A stretch of DNA of 20,765 nucleotides from JAZQNF01 sp045641505. GTDB taxonomy: Bacteria > Bacillota > Clostridia > Lachnospirales > Bianqueaceae. The stretch covers positions 1 through 20,765 of the forward strand of contig JAZUHB010000014.1 in assembly GCA_045641505.1 (NCBI GenBank), written 5' to 3'. Of the stretch, positions 8,365 to 15,260 are shown piece by piece (positions within the stretch are counted from its first letter, which is position 1; each line of letters starts with the position of its first letter). The position numbers were made by a program, and so were the translations under genes. The notes beneath the pieces are model-generated. The model ran no database searches, was not told the DNA's origin, and saw only the letters and a list, made by a program, of their open reading frames with translations.

Positions 8365-9855
8365 ATGGTCTTTTCGAGCCTTAGCTTTCTGTACCTCTTC
8401 CTGCCCGCCGTCCTGGCCGTCTACTATCTCATGCCCGCGGCGAAAAACAACGGGGCGCGCAACGCCGTCCTGCTGCTGTTCAGCCTCGCCTTCTACTACG
8501 TGGGCGAGCAGCGGCTCGTGCTGCTGATGATCGCCTCGACCCTGGTCGACTATGCCTGCGGGCGCGTGATCGGCGAGCTGGGCGAGAAGAAGGACGCCGA
8601 CGGGAACGTCGTCCGCCGGAACTGGCTGCGCCGGCTCGCGCTCGGCGTCTCGCTCTGTTTCAACCTCGGCCTCCTGGCTTATTTCAAATACGCCGACATG
8701 CTGATCGGGCTGGCGAACGCGCTGACCGGCGCGGGGCTCCCGCTGCTCGAGATCGCGCTCCCCATCGGCATCAGCTTCTACACCTTCCAGACGATGAGCT
8801 ACACCATCGACGTCTACCGCGGCAGGACCCGGGCGCAGAAGAATCTGCTGACCTTCGCCTGCTACGTGACGATCTTCCCGCAGCTGATCGCCGGACCCAT
8901 CGTCCGCTATTCCGAGATCGAGGAGCAGCTCGTCACGAGGCGCTTCGACCGGGCGCAAATGACGGGCGGCATCCACCGTTTCTGCCTGGGCCTCGCGAAG
9001 AAGGTCCTGCTGGCGGATCAGCTGGCCGTCCTCGTGAAGCTCGCGGACAGCGGCGAGGATCCCACCGTCCTGATGACCTGGGCCGCCGCCGTCGCCCTGC
9101 CGCTGCAGATCTACTATGATTTCTCGGGCTATTCGGATATGGCGATCGGCCTCGGCGCGATGTTCGGCTTCTCCTTTCCGGAGAACTTCGACTACCCGAT
9201 GTCGTCCCGCAGCGCGACCGAGTTCTGGCGCCGCTGGCACATGACCCTCGGCGGCTGGTTCCGGGATTATCTCTACATCTCGCTGGGCGGCAACCGGGTC
9301 GGGGACGGGCGCCTGGTCCTGAATCTTCTGATCGTCTGGGCCGCCACGGGCCTGTGGCACGGCGCCAGCTGGCATTTCGTCCTGTGGGGCCTGTACTACG
9401 GCGTTCTGATCATCGCGGAGAAGCTGTTCGCGCGGCGCTTCCCCGACCGCGGGAAGCTGCCCCGGCGCATTCTCAGCCGGGTCTGGTTCTTCCTCCTCAC
9501 CGTCGTCGGCTTTCAGATTTTCGGCGCCGCCGACCTGCCGGACCTCGGCGCGCGGCTGGCGCGGCTCGTCGGCGTGGGAACGACCGGCTTTTCCTCCCCC
9601 GTCACGCTCTATTCCCTGCGAAACGACGCCGTGCTCCTGCTGCTCAGCCTCGTGCTGGCCTTCCCGGTCATGAAGACGCTCGTGCGGAAAGCCGGGCAGA
9701 CCGCGCTGTGTCAGAAAAAGCTGGCCGACGGGTCGACCCTCGGAGAGCACGCGGGCCTGATCCTGGCCTCGGTGCTGTCGCTCCTCGCCCTGATCACGGT
9801 CACGGCCTTCCTGATCGACGGCTCCTACAGTCCCTTCCTGTATTTCCGGTTCTGA
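8365..9855 (+). CDS. MBOAT-family membrane O-acyltransferase (AlgI/DltB-like)
   Basis: 496 aa, polytopic membrane protein of normal AlgI length. The N-terminus MVFSSLSFLYLFLPAVLAVY is the standard start of bacterial MBOATs. Conserved blocks are PIGISFYTFQTMSYTIDVYRG, then PQLIAGPIVRY, YYDFSGYSDMAIGLGAMFGF, FWRRWHMTLGGWFRDYLYI with His292, and the active-site block GLWHGASWHFVLWG with His332 and His337. It likely moves acetyl groups from cytoplasmic acetyl-CoA across the membrane to the DHHW partner. GAGGAGGAG at 8351-8359 overlaps the preceding stop, so translation is coupled. It closes the three-gene cluster and is followed by a terminator. The acceptor polymer (teichoic acid, peptidoglycan or exopolysaccharide) cannot be told from the sequence. 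Confidence 0.93.
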   Translation: MVFSSLSFLYLFLPAVLAVYYLMPAAKNNGARNAVLLLFSLAFYYVGEQRLVLLMIASTLVDYACGRVIGELGEKKDADGNVVRRNWLRRLALGVSLCFNLGLLAYFKYADMLIGLANALTGAGLPLLEIALPIGISFYTFQTMSYTIDVYRGRTRAQKNLLTFACYVTIFPQLIAGPIVRYSEIEEQLVTRRFDRAQMTGGIHRFCLGLAKKVLLADQLAVLVKLADSGEDPTVLMTWAAAVALPLQIYYDFSGYSDMAIGLGAMFGFSFPENFDYPMSSRSATEFWRRWHMTLGGWFRDYLYISLGGNRVGDGRLVLNLLIVWAATGLWHGASWHFVLWGLYYGVLIIAEKLFARRFPDRGKLPRRILSRVWFFLLTVVGFQIFGAADLPDLGARLARLVGVGTTGFSSPVTLYSLRNDAVLLLLSLVLAFPVMKTLVRKAGQTALCQKKLADGSTLGEHAGLILASVLSLLALITVTAFLIDGSYSPFLYFRF

Positions 9856-9883
9856 GCCCTCCGGCCCGGCCGCGAAACGACGC

Positions 9884-9915
9884 AAAAAAATCCCGGCGAT
9901 GCTGCCGGGTTTTTT
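9884..9915. terminator. Bidirectional intrinsic terminator, MBOAT / GtrA-HAD
   Basis: Stem CCCGGC / GCCGGG with loop GATGCT (9892-9909). It has an A-run on the left (9884-9890) and six Ts on the right, so it serves both convergent genes. Confidence 0.85.
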
Positions 9916-9959
9916 CTTATTATGGATTTTTTGCGCGTGGCGGTCGCGGCGCATCGCCG

Positions 9960-11165
9960 TCATTCCACACCGAACAAGGCCCCCAGCTCGCGCGCCGAGC
10001 CGACGATGTATCCGGCCCCGGCGGCCCGAAGCTCCGCCTCCGTGCGGAAGCCCCAGAGGACGCCGCAGGAGTCGAGGCCGGCGTTTCGCGCGGTCAGCAT
10101 GTCCACGTCGCTGTCGCCCACGTAGAGGGTTTCCTCCGGCGAGACACCCATGCGGTTGATCGCCTCGAAGACGAGCGCGGGGTCTGGCTTCACGGCGATC
10201 CCGTCGCGGCGGCCCTCCACCGCGTCGAAGACCGGGCCGAAATAGCGCTCCATCAGCGCCTTGGCCGGCGCGTCGTCCTTGTTCGTCACGACCGCCATCG
10301 GGATGCCCGCGTCGCGGAGCCGCCCAAGCAGCGCCGGGATCTCCGGATAGGGCGCGGTGCGGTCCGCCTTGTGCGCCGCGTAGTAGCGCTCGAATTCCCC
10401 GAGGACCGCGTCGAACATTTCCCGGGAAATGCTCTCGCAGGCCGGGTCGCCCTCCTTCACCTTCGGGTCGCCGCAGAGCATGCGGCGCACCAGGTTCGGG
10501 ATGCCGCTCCCGACGAAATAGCGGAAGGCCTCGGTCGGATAGGGCGCGAGCCCCTGCGCCTCCAGCGCGTGATTGCCGGCGGCGGCGAGATCGTCCAGCG
10601 TGTTCAGGAGCGTGCCGTCCAGGTCGAACACGACGGCCTTGTAGCGGGGCTTCTCCTCGGTGCTGCGCATCAGCACGAACTTGTTGATGGGCAGCTGGAT
10701 CAGCGCCACGGCGCAGCCGTCCGCGAGCCGCGTGGCCATCGAGCCCGCGACCTCGCCCAGCCAGGTCTGGAAGAAGCCAATGATGTACGGCGGGAACCAG
10801 AGGTTGAACAGAAAGCACGCGGTCATCATCAGCGCGTAGCCGATGCCGCTCCAGAGGGCGCTGGTCGTCGCGCGGAAGGTGCGCGTCCGCTGCAGGAAGA
10901 AGCTGAGCGCGGACGAGAGCACGTACGAGAGCAGGAAGGACAGGAAGGCGCCGAGGCCGCCGTCCTCCGGGTCGTAGCGCAGGATCCACCAGTCGAAGGG
11001 GATCTCGTCGAGCCGCGCGAACAGCAAAAAGCGCGCCAGCGCGAAGCTCACGAGCTCGAGCCCCACAGCAAGAAAGCCCATCTGAAAATAGATCAGAATG
11101 GGCCACCAGCTGTGTTTTCGCCGCTGCGCGTCCGAGCGCGCCCGTGCCTTGGCAAGCAGTTTCAT
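9960..11165 (-). CDS. Fusion protein: N-terminal GtrA-like membrane domain + C-terminal HAD phosphatase
   Basis: 401 aa in one uninterrupted frame. Residues about 20-165 form a four-helix GtrA-like domain. Its second helix, FLLSYVLSSALSFFLQRTRTF (71-97), carries the family's Phe/Arg-rich end, and the fourth ends INKFVLM. Residues about 175-401 are a HAD subfamily IA phosphatase of the phosphoglycolate phosphatase (Gph) type with all motifs: DLDGT (181-185), VVTN with Thr294, Lys326 in AVKPDP, and GDSDVD (350-355). A start at the internal Met166 lacks a ribosome site, which supports a true fusion. GtrA proteins act with polyprenyl-phosphate sugars, so the HAD part may act on a phosphorylated sugar or lipid; that is inference. 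GGAG inside the upstream methyltransferase gene, 2 bp away, shows co-translation. Confidence 0.85.
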   Translation of the reverse strand: MKLLAKARARSDAQRRKHSWWPILIYFQMGFLAVGLELVSFALARFLLFARLDEIPFDWWILRYDPEDGGLGAFLSFLLSYVLSSALSFFLQRTRTFRATTSALWSGIGYALMMTACFLFNLWFPPYIIGFFQTWLGEVAGSMATRLADGCAVALIQLPINKFVLMRSTEEKPRYKAVVFDLDGTLLNTLDDLAAAGNHALEAQGLAPYPTEAFRYFVGSGIPNLVRRMLCGDPKVKEGDPACESISREMFDAVLGEFERYYAAHKADRTAPYPEIPALLGRLRDAGIPMAVVTNKDDAPAKALMERYFGPVFDAVEGRRDGIAVKPDPALVFEAINRMGVSPEETLYVGDSDVDMLTARNAGLDSCGVLWGFRTEAELRAAGAGYIVGSARELGALFGVE

Positions 11166-11167
11166 CG

Positions 11168-11773
11168 TTACTCCGTCACTTTTTCACAGCAAAGGATATG
11201 ATAGCCGGCCTCGCGTTCGACGGTCCGGCAGTTTCCGAAGAGGCGGCCGAGCTCCTTCACGGCGCTGTCCGCTCCCTGTTTTTTCTGAATGACCACGTAG
11301 AGGCGTCCGCCCGGCGCGAGCGCCCCGCAGGCCTGCGCGAAGAGCGCGTAGACGGTCTGCTTTCCCGCGCGGATCGGCGGGTTGGTGAGGACCAGGCCGA
11401 AGGGTCCCCGCGGCGGGTCGGTCTCGTTGTTCACGGCCTCCGCCGCGACCCCGAGCGCCAGGGCGTTCCGCCGCGCGAGCGCGAGCGCCCGCTCGTTCAC
11501 GTCCGCCATCACGACCCGGACTCCCGGCCAGAGGCGGCCGAACGTGAGCCCGATCGGTCCGTAGCCGCAGCCGAGGTCCAGCAGCGCCTCCGGCGCCTCC
11601 TCCTCGAGCTCCGCGGCCGTGCGGATCAGCAGGTCCGTGCCGAAGTCGACCCCGCTGCCCGAGAACACGCCCCGGTCGACGGTGAGCCTGAGCTCCCCGG
11701 CGGGCGACGCGTAGACGAGCTCATGCTCCTTCGACGCGACCGTCGGATCGTTCGTGTAGTAATGCTCTGCCAT
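11168..11773 (-). CDS. RsmC-like class I SAM-dependent methyltransferase
   Basis: 201 aa, the size of single-domain MTS methyltransferases (YbxB type). Motif I is DLGCGYGPIG (66-75), motif II is ADVNERALALARRNA (about 90-104), and motif IV is TNPPIRAGK (130-138), an NPP-type motif used for methylating the exocyclic amine of a base in RNA. The N-terminal segment SGVDFGTDLLI matches the GxxDxGTxLL block before motif I. The substrate is probably rRNA guanine, as in RsmC, but this is not proven. AAAGGAGG lies just upstream of ATG 11773. It is first in a two-gene operon with the GtrA-HAD fusion. Confidence 0.88.
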   Translation of the reverse strand: MAEHYYTNDPTVASKEHELVYASPAGELRLTVDRGVFSGSGVDFGTDLLIRTAAELEEEAPEALLDLGCGYGPIGLTFGRLWPGVRVVMADVNERALALARRNALALGVAAEAVNNETDPPRGPFGLVLTNPPIRAGKQTVYALFAQACGALAPGGRLYVVIQKKQGADSAVKELGRLFGNCRTVEREAGYHILCCEKVTE

Positions 11774-11847
11774 GGCGTCCTCCTTTCCGGGGCTGAAACC
11801 GGTTCTCCGCGGCTTCGGCTGTGCATGTCGGATAAAAATGCACGCCT

Positions 11848-11876
11848 ATGATACAACTTCGCGGGCGGAGAGTCAA
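11848..11876 (-). promoter_or_regulatory. Sigma-A promoter of methyltransferase/GtrA-HAD operon
   Basis: On the minus strand TTGACT (11871-11876) and TATCAT (11848-11853) are separated by 17 bp. The -35 is back to back with that of the divergent PHP gene, with 3 bp between the two hexamers. Confidence 0.75.
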
Positions 11877-11879
11877 GGA

Positions 11880-11908
11880 TTGCCCCGGCCACCCTTCCGT
11901 GCTATACT
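11880..11908 (+). promoter_or_regulatory. Sigma-A promoter of the PHP gene
   Basis: TTGCCC (11880-11885) and TATACT (11903-11908) are separated by 17 bp. The leader is about 28 nt and contains AAGGAG at 11932-11937. Confidence 0.65.
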
Positions 11909-11943
11909 TATCTGTACAAAACGAAATCCGCAAGGAGCATTCC

Positions 11944-12960
11944 ATGATTTTCATCCGCGAGACCCAGTTCAAGGCCAATCTGCACTGCCACAGCGTCTTC
12001 TCCGACGGCGTCCTCACGCCCGAGCAGCTGAAGGAGCTCTACAAGGGGCAGGGCTACTCGATCCTCTGCATTTCGGACCACGACCATCCGCTCGACCACA
12101 CCGACCTCTCCGACAGCGACTTCCTGCTGCTGACCGGCTACGAGGCGTACCTGCGCCGCACGGCGGACGGCCGCCACAACGGCTGGCTGCCCGAGGTCCA
12201 CATGAACCTCTTCGCGCGCGACCCGCACAACATCGACCAGATCTGGCCGGATCCGCGCTACATGAAGTACTACCGCGGCTCCGCCGAGAAGGCGAACCAC
12301 CCGACCTACGGCCCGTCCACGCCCCGCGGCTTCGACCCGGACTCCGTCAACGAGTTCATCCGCCTCGCGCAGGAGGACGGCTACCTGGTCGTCTACAATC
12401 ACCCGGTCTGGTCCCTCGAGGGCCCGGACGAGGTGCTGAAGTACAAGGGCCTCCTCTCCCTCGAGCTCGTGAACGGCGGCTCGCTGTGCTGCGGCCTGCC
12501 CGAGTACAACGCGGCCCTCTACGACCACATGCTGCAGCAGGGCGCGCGCCTCTACGTCCACTCCGCGGACGACAACCACAACCGCGAGCCCCTCTTCCAC
12601 CCCGGCAGCGACTCTTTCCAGGCCTTCACCTACTTCAATCTGCCGGACGACGAGCTGAGCTACGGCGGCGTGATCCGCGCGCTCGAGGACGGCACGTTCT
12701 ACTCGTCGATGGGCCCGCAGATCCGGCGCCTCGAGATCGCCGACGGCCGCGCGATCATCGACACGACCCCCGCGGCGCGCATCGCGATGATCACCAACGG
12801 CCAGCGGAGCGCGGCGCTGTTCCCCGAGAACTTCGGCGAGACCGTCTGCCACGCTGAGTTCGAGCTCTTCCCCGAGGCGAAGTACATCCGCTTCAACGTG
12901 ATGGACGACGCCGGCCGCTTCGCCGACACGCGCGCGTTCTACCCGGAGGAGTACGTCTGA
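11944..12960 (+). CDS. PHP-domain metal-dependent phosphoesterase
   Basis: 338 aa, soluble, no signal. The PHP metal ligands are visible in order: NLHCHSVFSDG (His14, His16, Asp21), ISDHDH (Asp45-His48), Glu67 in GYEAY, His86 in EVHMNLF, His153 in YNHP, and HSADDNHN (His206, Asp209, Asp210). The C-terminal part has the ALEDGTFYSSMGPQI block (246-260) often seen in stand-alone PHP proteins. The family hydrolyses phosphoester bonds with a trinuclear metal centre; the substrate here is not known. The start at 11944 follows AAGGAG with proper spacing, and an upstream in-frame ATG at 11848 lies before the promoter. It is monocistronic, with its own promoter and terminator. Confidence 0.88.
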   Translation: MIFIRETQFKANLHCHSVFSDGVLTPEQLKELYKGQGYSILCISDHDHPLDHTDLSDSDFLLLTGYEAYLRRTADGRHNGWLPEVHMNLFARDPHNIDQIWPDPRYMKYYRGSAEKANHPTYGPSTPRGFDPDSVNEFIRLAQEDGYLVVYNHPVWSLEGPDEVLKYKGLLSLELVNGGSLCCGLPEYNAALYDHMLQQGARLYVHSADDNHNREPLFHPGSDSFQAFTYFNLPDDELSYGGVIRALEDGTFYSSMGPQIRRLEIADGRAIIDTTPAARIAMITNGQRSAALFPENFGETVCHAEFELFPEAKYIRFNVMDDAGRFADTRAFYPEEYV

Positions 12961-12993
12961 GGGCGGCGGGGTTGGCTTGCTTGCAAATAAAAG

Positions 12994-13024
12994 GAGGAAA
13001 TCCGAAGATTTCCTCTTTTTTTTT
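12994..13024 (+). terminator. Intrinsic terminator of the PHP gene
   Basis: Stem GAGGAAATC / GATTTCCTC (9 bp, extendable through a bulge) with loop CGAA, followed by nine Ts. It lies 33 bp after the stop codon. Confidence 0.9.
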
Positions 13025-13076
13025 GTTGCGCTCGTCATTGCGCGGCTGGTGGGAGAAGACGGAAGGGGGGGCGCCC

Positions 13077-13138
13077 GCCACGCAAAACGAGGTAATTGCC
13101 GGCCAATGCCACGCAAAACGAGATAATTGCCGGCCAAT
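13077..13138. repeat. Tandem 31 bp direct repeat (truncated units of the array)
   Basis: Copies 13077-13107 and 13108-13138 differ at one base. Each starts GCCACGCAAAACGAG and ends in the near-palindrome ATTGCCGGCCAAT. They carry the left arm of the array unit but no right arm, and repeat at 31 bp, half of the period seen downstream. Confidence 0.9.
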
Positions 13139-13551
13139 GCCACGCAAAACGGGTTTTCCGCGAAAAACGTGGCTGGTCGTGAGGCGCTTTTGGCTGAACT
13201 TACCACGCAAAATGAAAAAATCGAAAAATGCGTGGCAGGCCGTCGCTGCCTTCCGGCGAGATTTACCACGCAAAACGCGAAATTTCAAAAAACCGTGGCT
13301 GCGCATCAAGGCACCTTTGAAAACTACTACCACGCAAATCGAGAAAATCAAAAAATGCGTGGTATAGCACTGCCAATCTCCGTCCGGCACATACCACGCA
13401 AAACGCGAAAAATCAAAAAAGCGTGGTAGGTTCCCGCCAAACCGCATCAGCGCATACCACGCAAATCGTAAAAATTCAAAAAAACGTGGCAGGTCACCGC
13501 CGAACCCCGGCAGCACCTGCCACGCAAAACCGTAAAAGCGCAAAAACGTGG
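13078..13551. repeat. Array of regularly spaced inverted-repeat units (33 nt units, 63-64 bp period)
   Basis: Seven units occupy 13140-13172, 13203-13235, 13266-13298, 13330-13362, 13394-13426, 13457-13489 and 13520-13551, after two left-half units at 13078 and 13109. Each begins CCACGCAAA and ends CGTGG (GCGTGG in three), with an A-rich, variable centre. Start-to-start distances are 63, 63, 64, 64, 63 and 63 bp. Intervals are 30, 30, 31, 31, 30 and 30 nt, GC-rich and unlike one another. Arms of neighbouring units can also pair across the intervals, for example CGTGGCAGGT (13485-13494) with ACCTGCCACG (13515-13524). The array fills the 680 bp convergent gap 12961-13640. No protein, cas gene or transposase accompanies it. 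What it is remains unknown. Confidence 0.9.
13478..13524 (-). terminator. Terminator-shaped hairpin inside the array, for the tatD-rsmA operon
   Basis: On the minus strand a 10 bp outer stem CGTGGCAGGT / ACCTGCCACG encloses an inner stem CTGCCG / CGGCGG with loop GGGTT, and seven Ts follow (13484 down to 13478). This is the strongest of several similar hairpins in the array and lies 117 bp past the stop codon of the 13641-14324 gene. Confidence 0.6.
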
Positions 13552-13640
13552 TAAAACCATGGGACGGACGATTGGCGCCTCACAAAAACGCCCCGGCGGG
13601 TGGCGCCTCAAAACCCCCGTGCCTCCGCCTCCGCCTTCCC
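13552..13640. other. Non-coding gap between the array and the hypothetical gene
   Basis: It contains two direct copies of TGGCGCCTCA (13573-13582 and 13601-13610) and, on the minus strand, a weak GC-rich hairpin before GTTTTTG. No gene is seen. Confidence 0.5.
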
Positions 13641-14324
13641 TCAATACCCGATCGCCAGCACGAGCAGCACGAGCAGCGCCGCGTTGCCGTTCTTCGGGAA
13701 CTCCAGCAGCGCGTAGCCGCCGAGGGCCCGGCGGTCGGTCAGCGCGCAGAGCTCCGCGCCCTTCGCGTTCAGCAGGCGGAAGCTGCCGCCGAGCGCGTCA
13801 TGCTCGCTGTGCCAGTCCAGGAAATCGACGCGGCTGACGCCGTTCTCGCGGGTGACCTCGCCGTAGCGGCGCCCGCCGATCTCCACGACCTTGGCGTCCG
13901 CCTCCTCGAAGACGCGGCCGAGCTCCGCCCCCGCGGCGTCCCGGAGCGAGAACTGCCGCTTTTCGGCCAGGAGCCCGCGGCGGCGCGTGATCTGCACGCG
14001 GAAGAGGACCCGGTCGGTCGCGTCGACGACGTCCAGGTTGCCCAGGTCGATCTCCTTCAGCATCAGCACCTCGCCGGTGCCGGTCAGGGCCTTCTCGCGC
14101 GCCCGCTTCTGCAGGGACTCGCGGCCCTTTTCGTAGCTGTCCTCGAGGCCCGCCGCCGCGCCGCGCACGGCCTTGCCGACCTCCTTCGCGCCCTCGCCGA
14201 TCTTCTCGGCGGCCTTGCCGGCGGCCTCCTTCGCGGCCTCCCAGGCGGCCGAAGCGTCCTGCTTCAGGGTCTCCTTGTCCTTGCCGTTCAGAACGTCGTT
14301 CATCAGATTTCCGAATTTACTCAT
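13641..14324 (-). CDS. Hypothetical protein: Ala-rich helix, LURP-one-like core, C-terminal membrane tail
   Basis: 227 aa. Residues about 18-80 form a long Ala/Lys/Glu-rich helix of YtxH/LEA type. Residues about 85-210 are beta-rich with spaced segments GEVLMLKEIDLG, RVLFRVQITRRRGLLAEKRQ, RRYGEVTRE and SFRLLNAKGAELC. This layout recalls LURP-one/tubby-C (LOR) proteins, but the match is by eye and unproven. The last 15 residues (NAALLVLLVLAIGY) are hydrophobic and could be a tail anchor. The start at 14324 is preferred over the ATG at 14330 because AAAGGAG sits only 1 nt before the latter. The chosen start overlaps the rsmA stop by 8 nt, so the two are translationally coupled. Confidence 0.7.
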   Translation of the reverse strand: MSKFGNLMNDVLNGKDKETLKQDASAAWEAAKEAAGKAAEKIGEGAKEVGKAVRGAAAGLEDSYEKGRESLQKRAREKALTGTGEVLMLKEIDLGNLDVVDATDRVLFRVQITRRRGLLAEKRQFSLRDAAGAELGRVFEEADAKVVEIGGRRYGEVTRENGVSRVDFLDWHSEHDALGGSFRLLNAKGAELCALTDRRALGGYALLEFPKNGNAALLVLLVLAIGY

Positions 14325-15255
14325 TTTCATTCTCCTTTGTATCGGCGGAAGCCGAAGCCGCGCCGCTGCGCAGCGCCAGGGTCTCGCTCCACAGGTCGCT
14401 CAGCCGCGCGAACTCCTCCAGCGTGAGGGTCTCGCCGCGGCAGAGCTCGCCGATGCCCGCCGCCGCGATCAGCGCCTGGGCGTCCTCCTTCGCGATCGAA
14501 AACTCCGGACTGCCGGAGAGGCTGTTGGCCAGGGTCTTGCGGCGCTGGCCGAGAGCCGCCTTGATGATCGCGAACATCTGCGCGCGGTCCCGCACGGAGA
14601 CGCGTGGCTCCGGGAGCTTCCGGAGCGTGATGACCGCGGAGCCCACGCCCGGCCGGGGCATGAAGCAGTTCGGCGGCACGAACGCGCTGATCGTGCTGTC
14701 CGCGTAGAAGGCAATCTCCAGCGAGAGGCTGCCGTAGTCCTTGCTGCCGGGGGCCGCCTGCATGCGCCGCGCGGCCTCCTCCTGCACCATCACGCAGATG
14801 GCCGCGGGCGCGATGCCGCTCTCGAAGATCTTCTCGAGGATCGGCGTCGTGATGTAATAGGGCAGATTCGCGACGATCTTCACCGGGCCCGCGACCCCCT
14901 GCTCCGCCAGGAACGCGGGGAGATCGAGCTCCATGAAGTCCGCCTCGACGATTGTGATGTTCTCATACATGCCCAGATTCTGCTCCAGGATCGGGATCAG
15001 CCGCCGGTCGATCTCGACCGCGATCACCCGCCCCGTTTCCTCCGCGAGGAGCTGCGTGAGACTGCCGAGGCCCGGGCCGATCTCGACGACCGTGTCTGCG
15101 GGGCCGAGCTCCGCCGCGCGGGCGATCTTCTCCGCGACATGCGGGTCGATCAGGAAGTTCTGGCCGAACTTCTTATTGAAGCGGAAATCGTTCTGCTGCA
15201 GGATGCGGATCGTGTTCTGCGGCCAGCAGATGTAGGATTCTTTCGGATTTTTCAT
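14317..15255 (-). CDS. rsmA: 16S rRNA (adenine1518-N6/adenine1519-N6)-dimethyltransferase
   Basis: 312 aa, a little longer than usual because of a polar tail (ASASADTKENENE). It dimethylates two adjacent adenines in the 3'-terminal loop of 16S rRNA during small-subunit assembly; its loss gives kasugamycin resistance in known bacteria. Motifs are KKFGQNFL (28-35), the SAM loop EIGPGLGSLT (58-67), the catalytic NLPYYIT (130-136), and FMPRPGVGSAV (198-208) typical of KsgA. It starts 5 nt after the tatD stop with only a weak ribosome site (AGTGAG), so coupling to tatD is likely. The tatD-rsmA order is widespread in Firmicutes. Confidence 0.97.
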   Translation of the reverse strand: MKNPKESYICWPQNTIRILQQNDFRFNKKFGQNFLIDPHVAEKIARAAELGPADTVVEIGPGLGSLTQLLAEETGRVIAVEIDRRLIPILEQNLGMYENITIVEADFMELDLPAFLAEQGVAGPVKIVANLPYYITTPILEKIFESGIAPAAICVMVQEEAARRMQAAPGSKDYGSLSLEIAFYADSTISAFVPPNCFMPRPGVGSAVITLRKLPEPRVSVRDRAQMFAIIKAALGQRRKTLANSLSGSPEFSIAKEDAQALIAAAGIGELCRGETLTLEEFARLSDLWSETLALRSGAASASADTKENENE

Positions 15256-15260
15256 GTCAC

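Noticed and set aside
6547..11106. 1519-codon minus-strand open frame
   Set aside because: It is antisense to the DUF4358-like, DHHW and MBOAT genes and out of frame with the GtrA-HAD gene. Composition is Arg/Gly/Ala/Glu-rich without domains.
12893..13543. 216-codon minus-strand open frame with repeated peptides (FAW...FGG...LPRFF)
   Set aside because: It is created by the 63 bp (21 codon) repeats, loses the peptide pattern where the period is 64, has no ribosome site, and runs into the PHP gene on the opposite strand.
13078..13551. True CRISPR array
   Set aside because: Unit and interval sizes fit, but the repeat centres differ between all units, two leading units lack the right arm and are 31 bp apart, and no cas gene is in the window.
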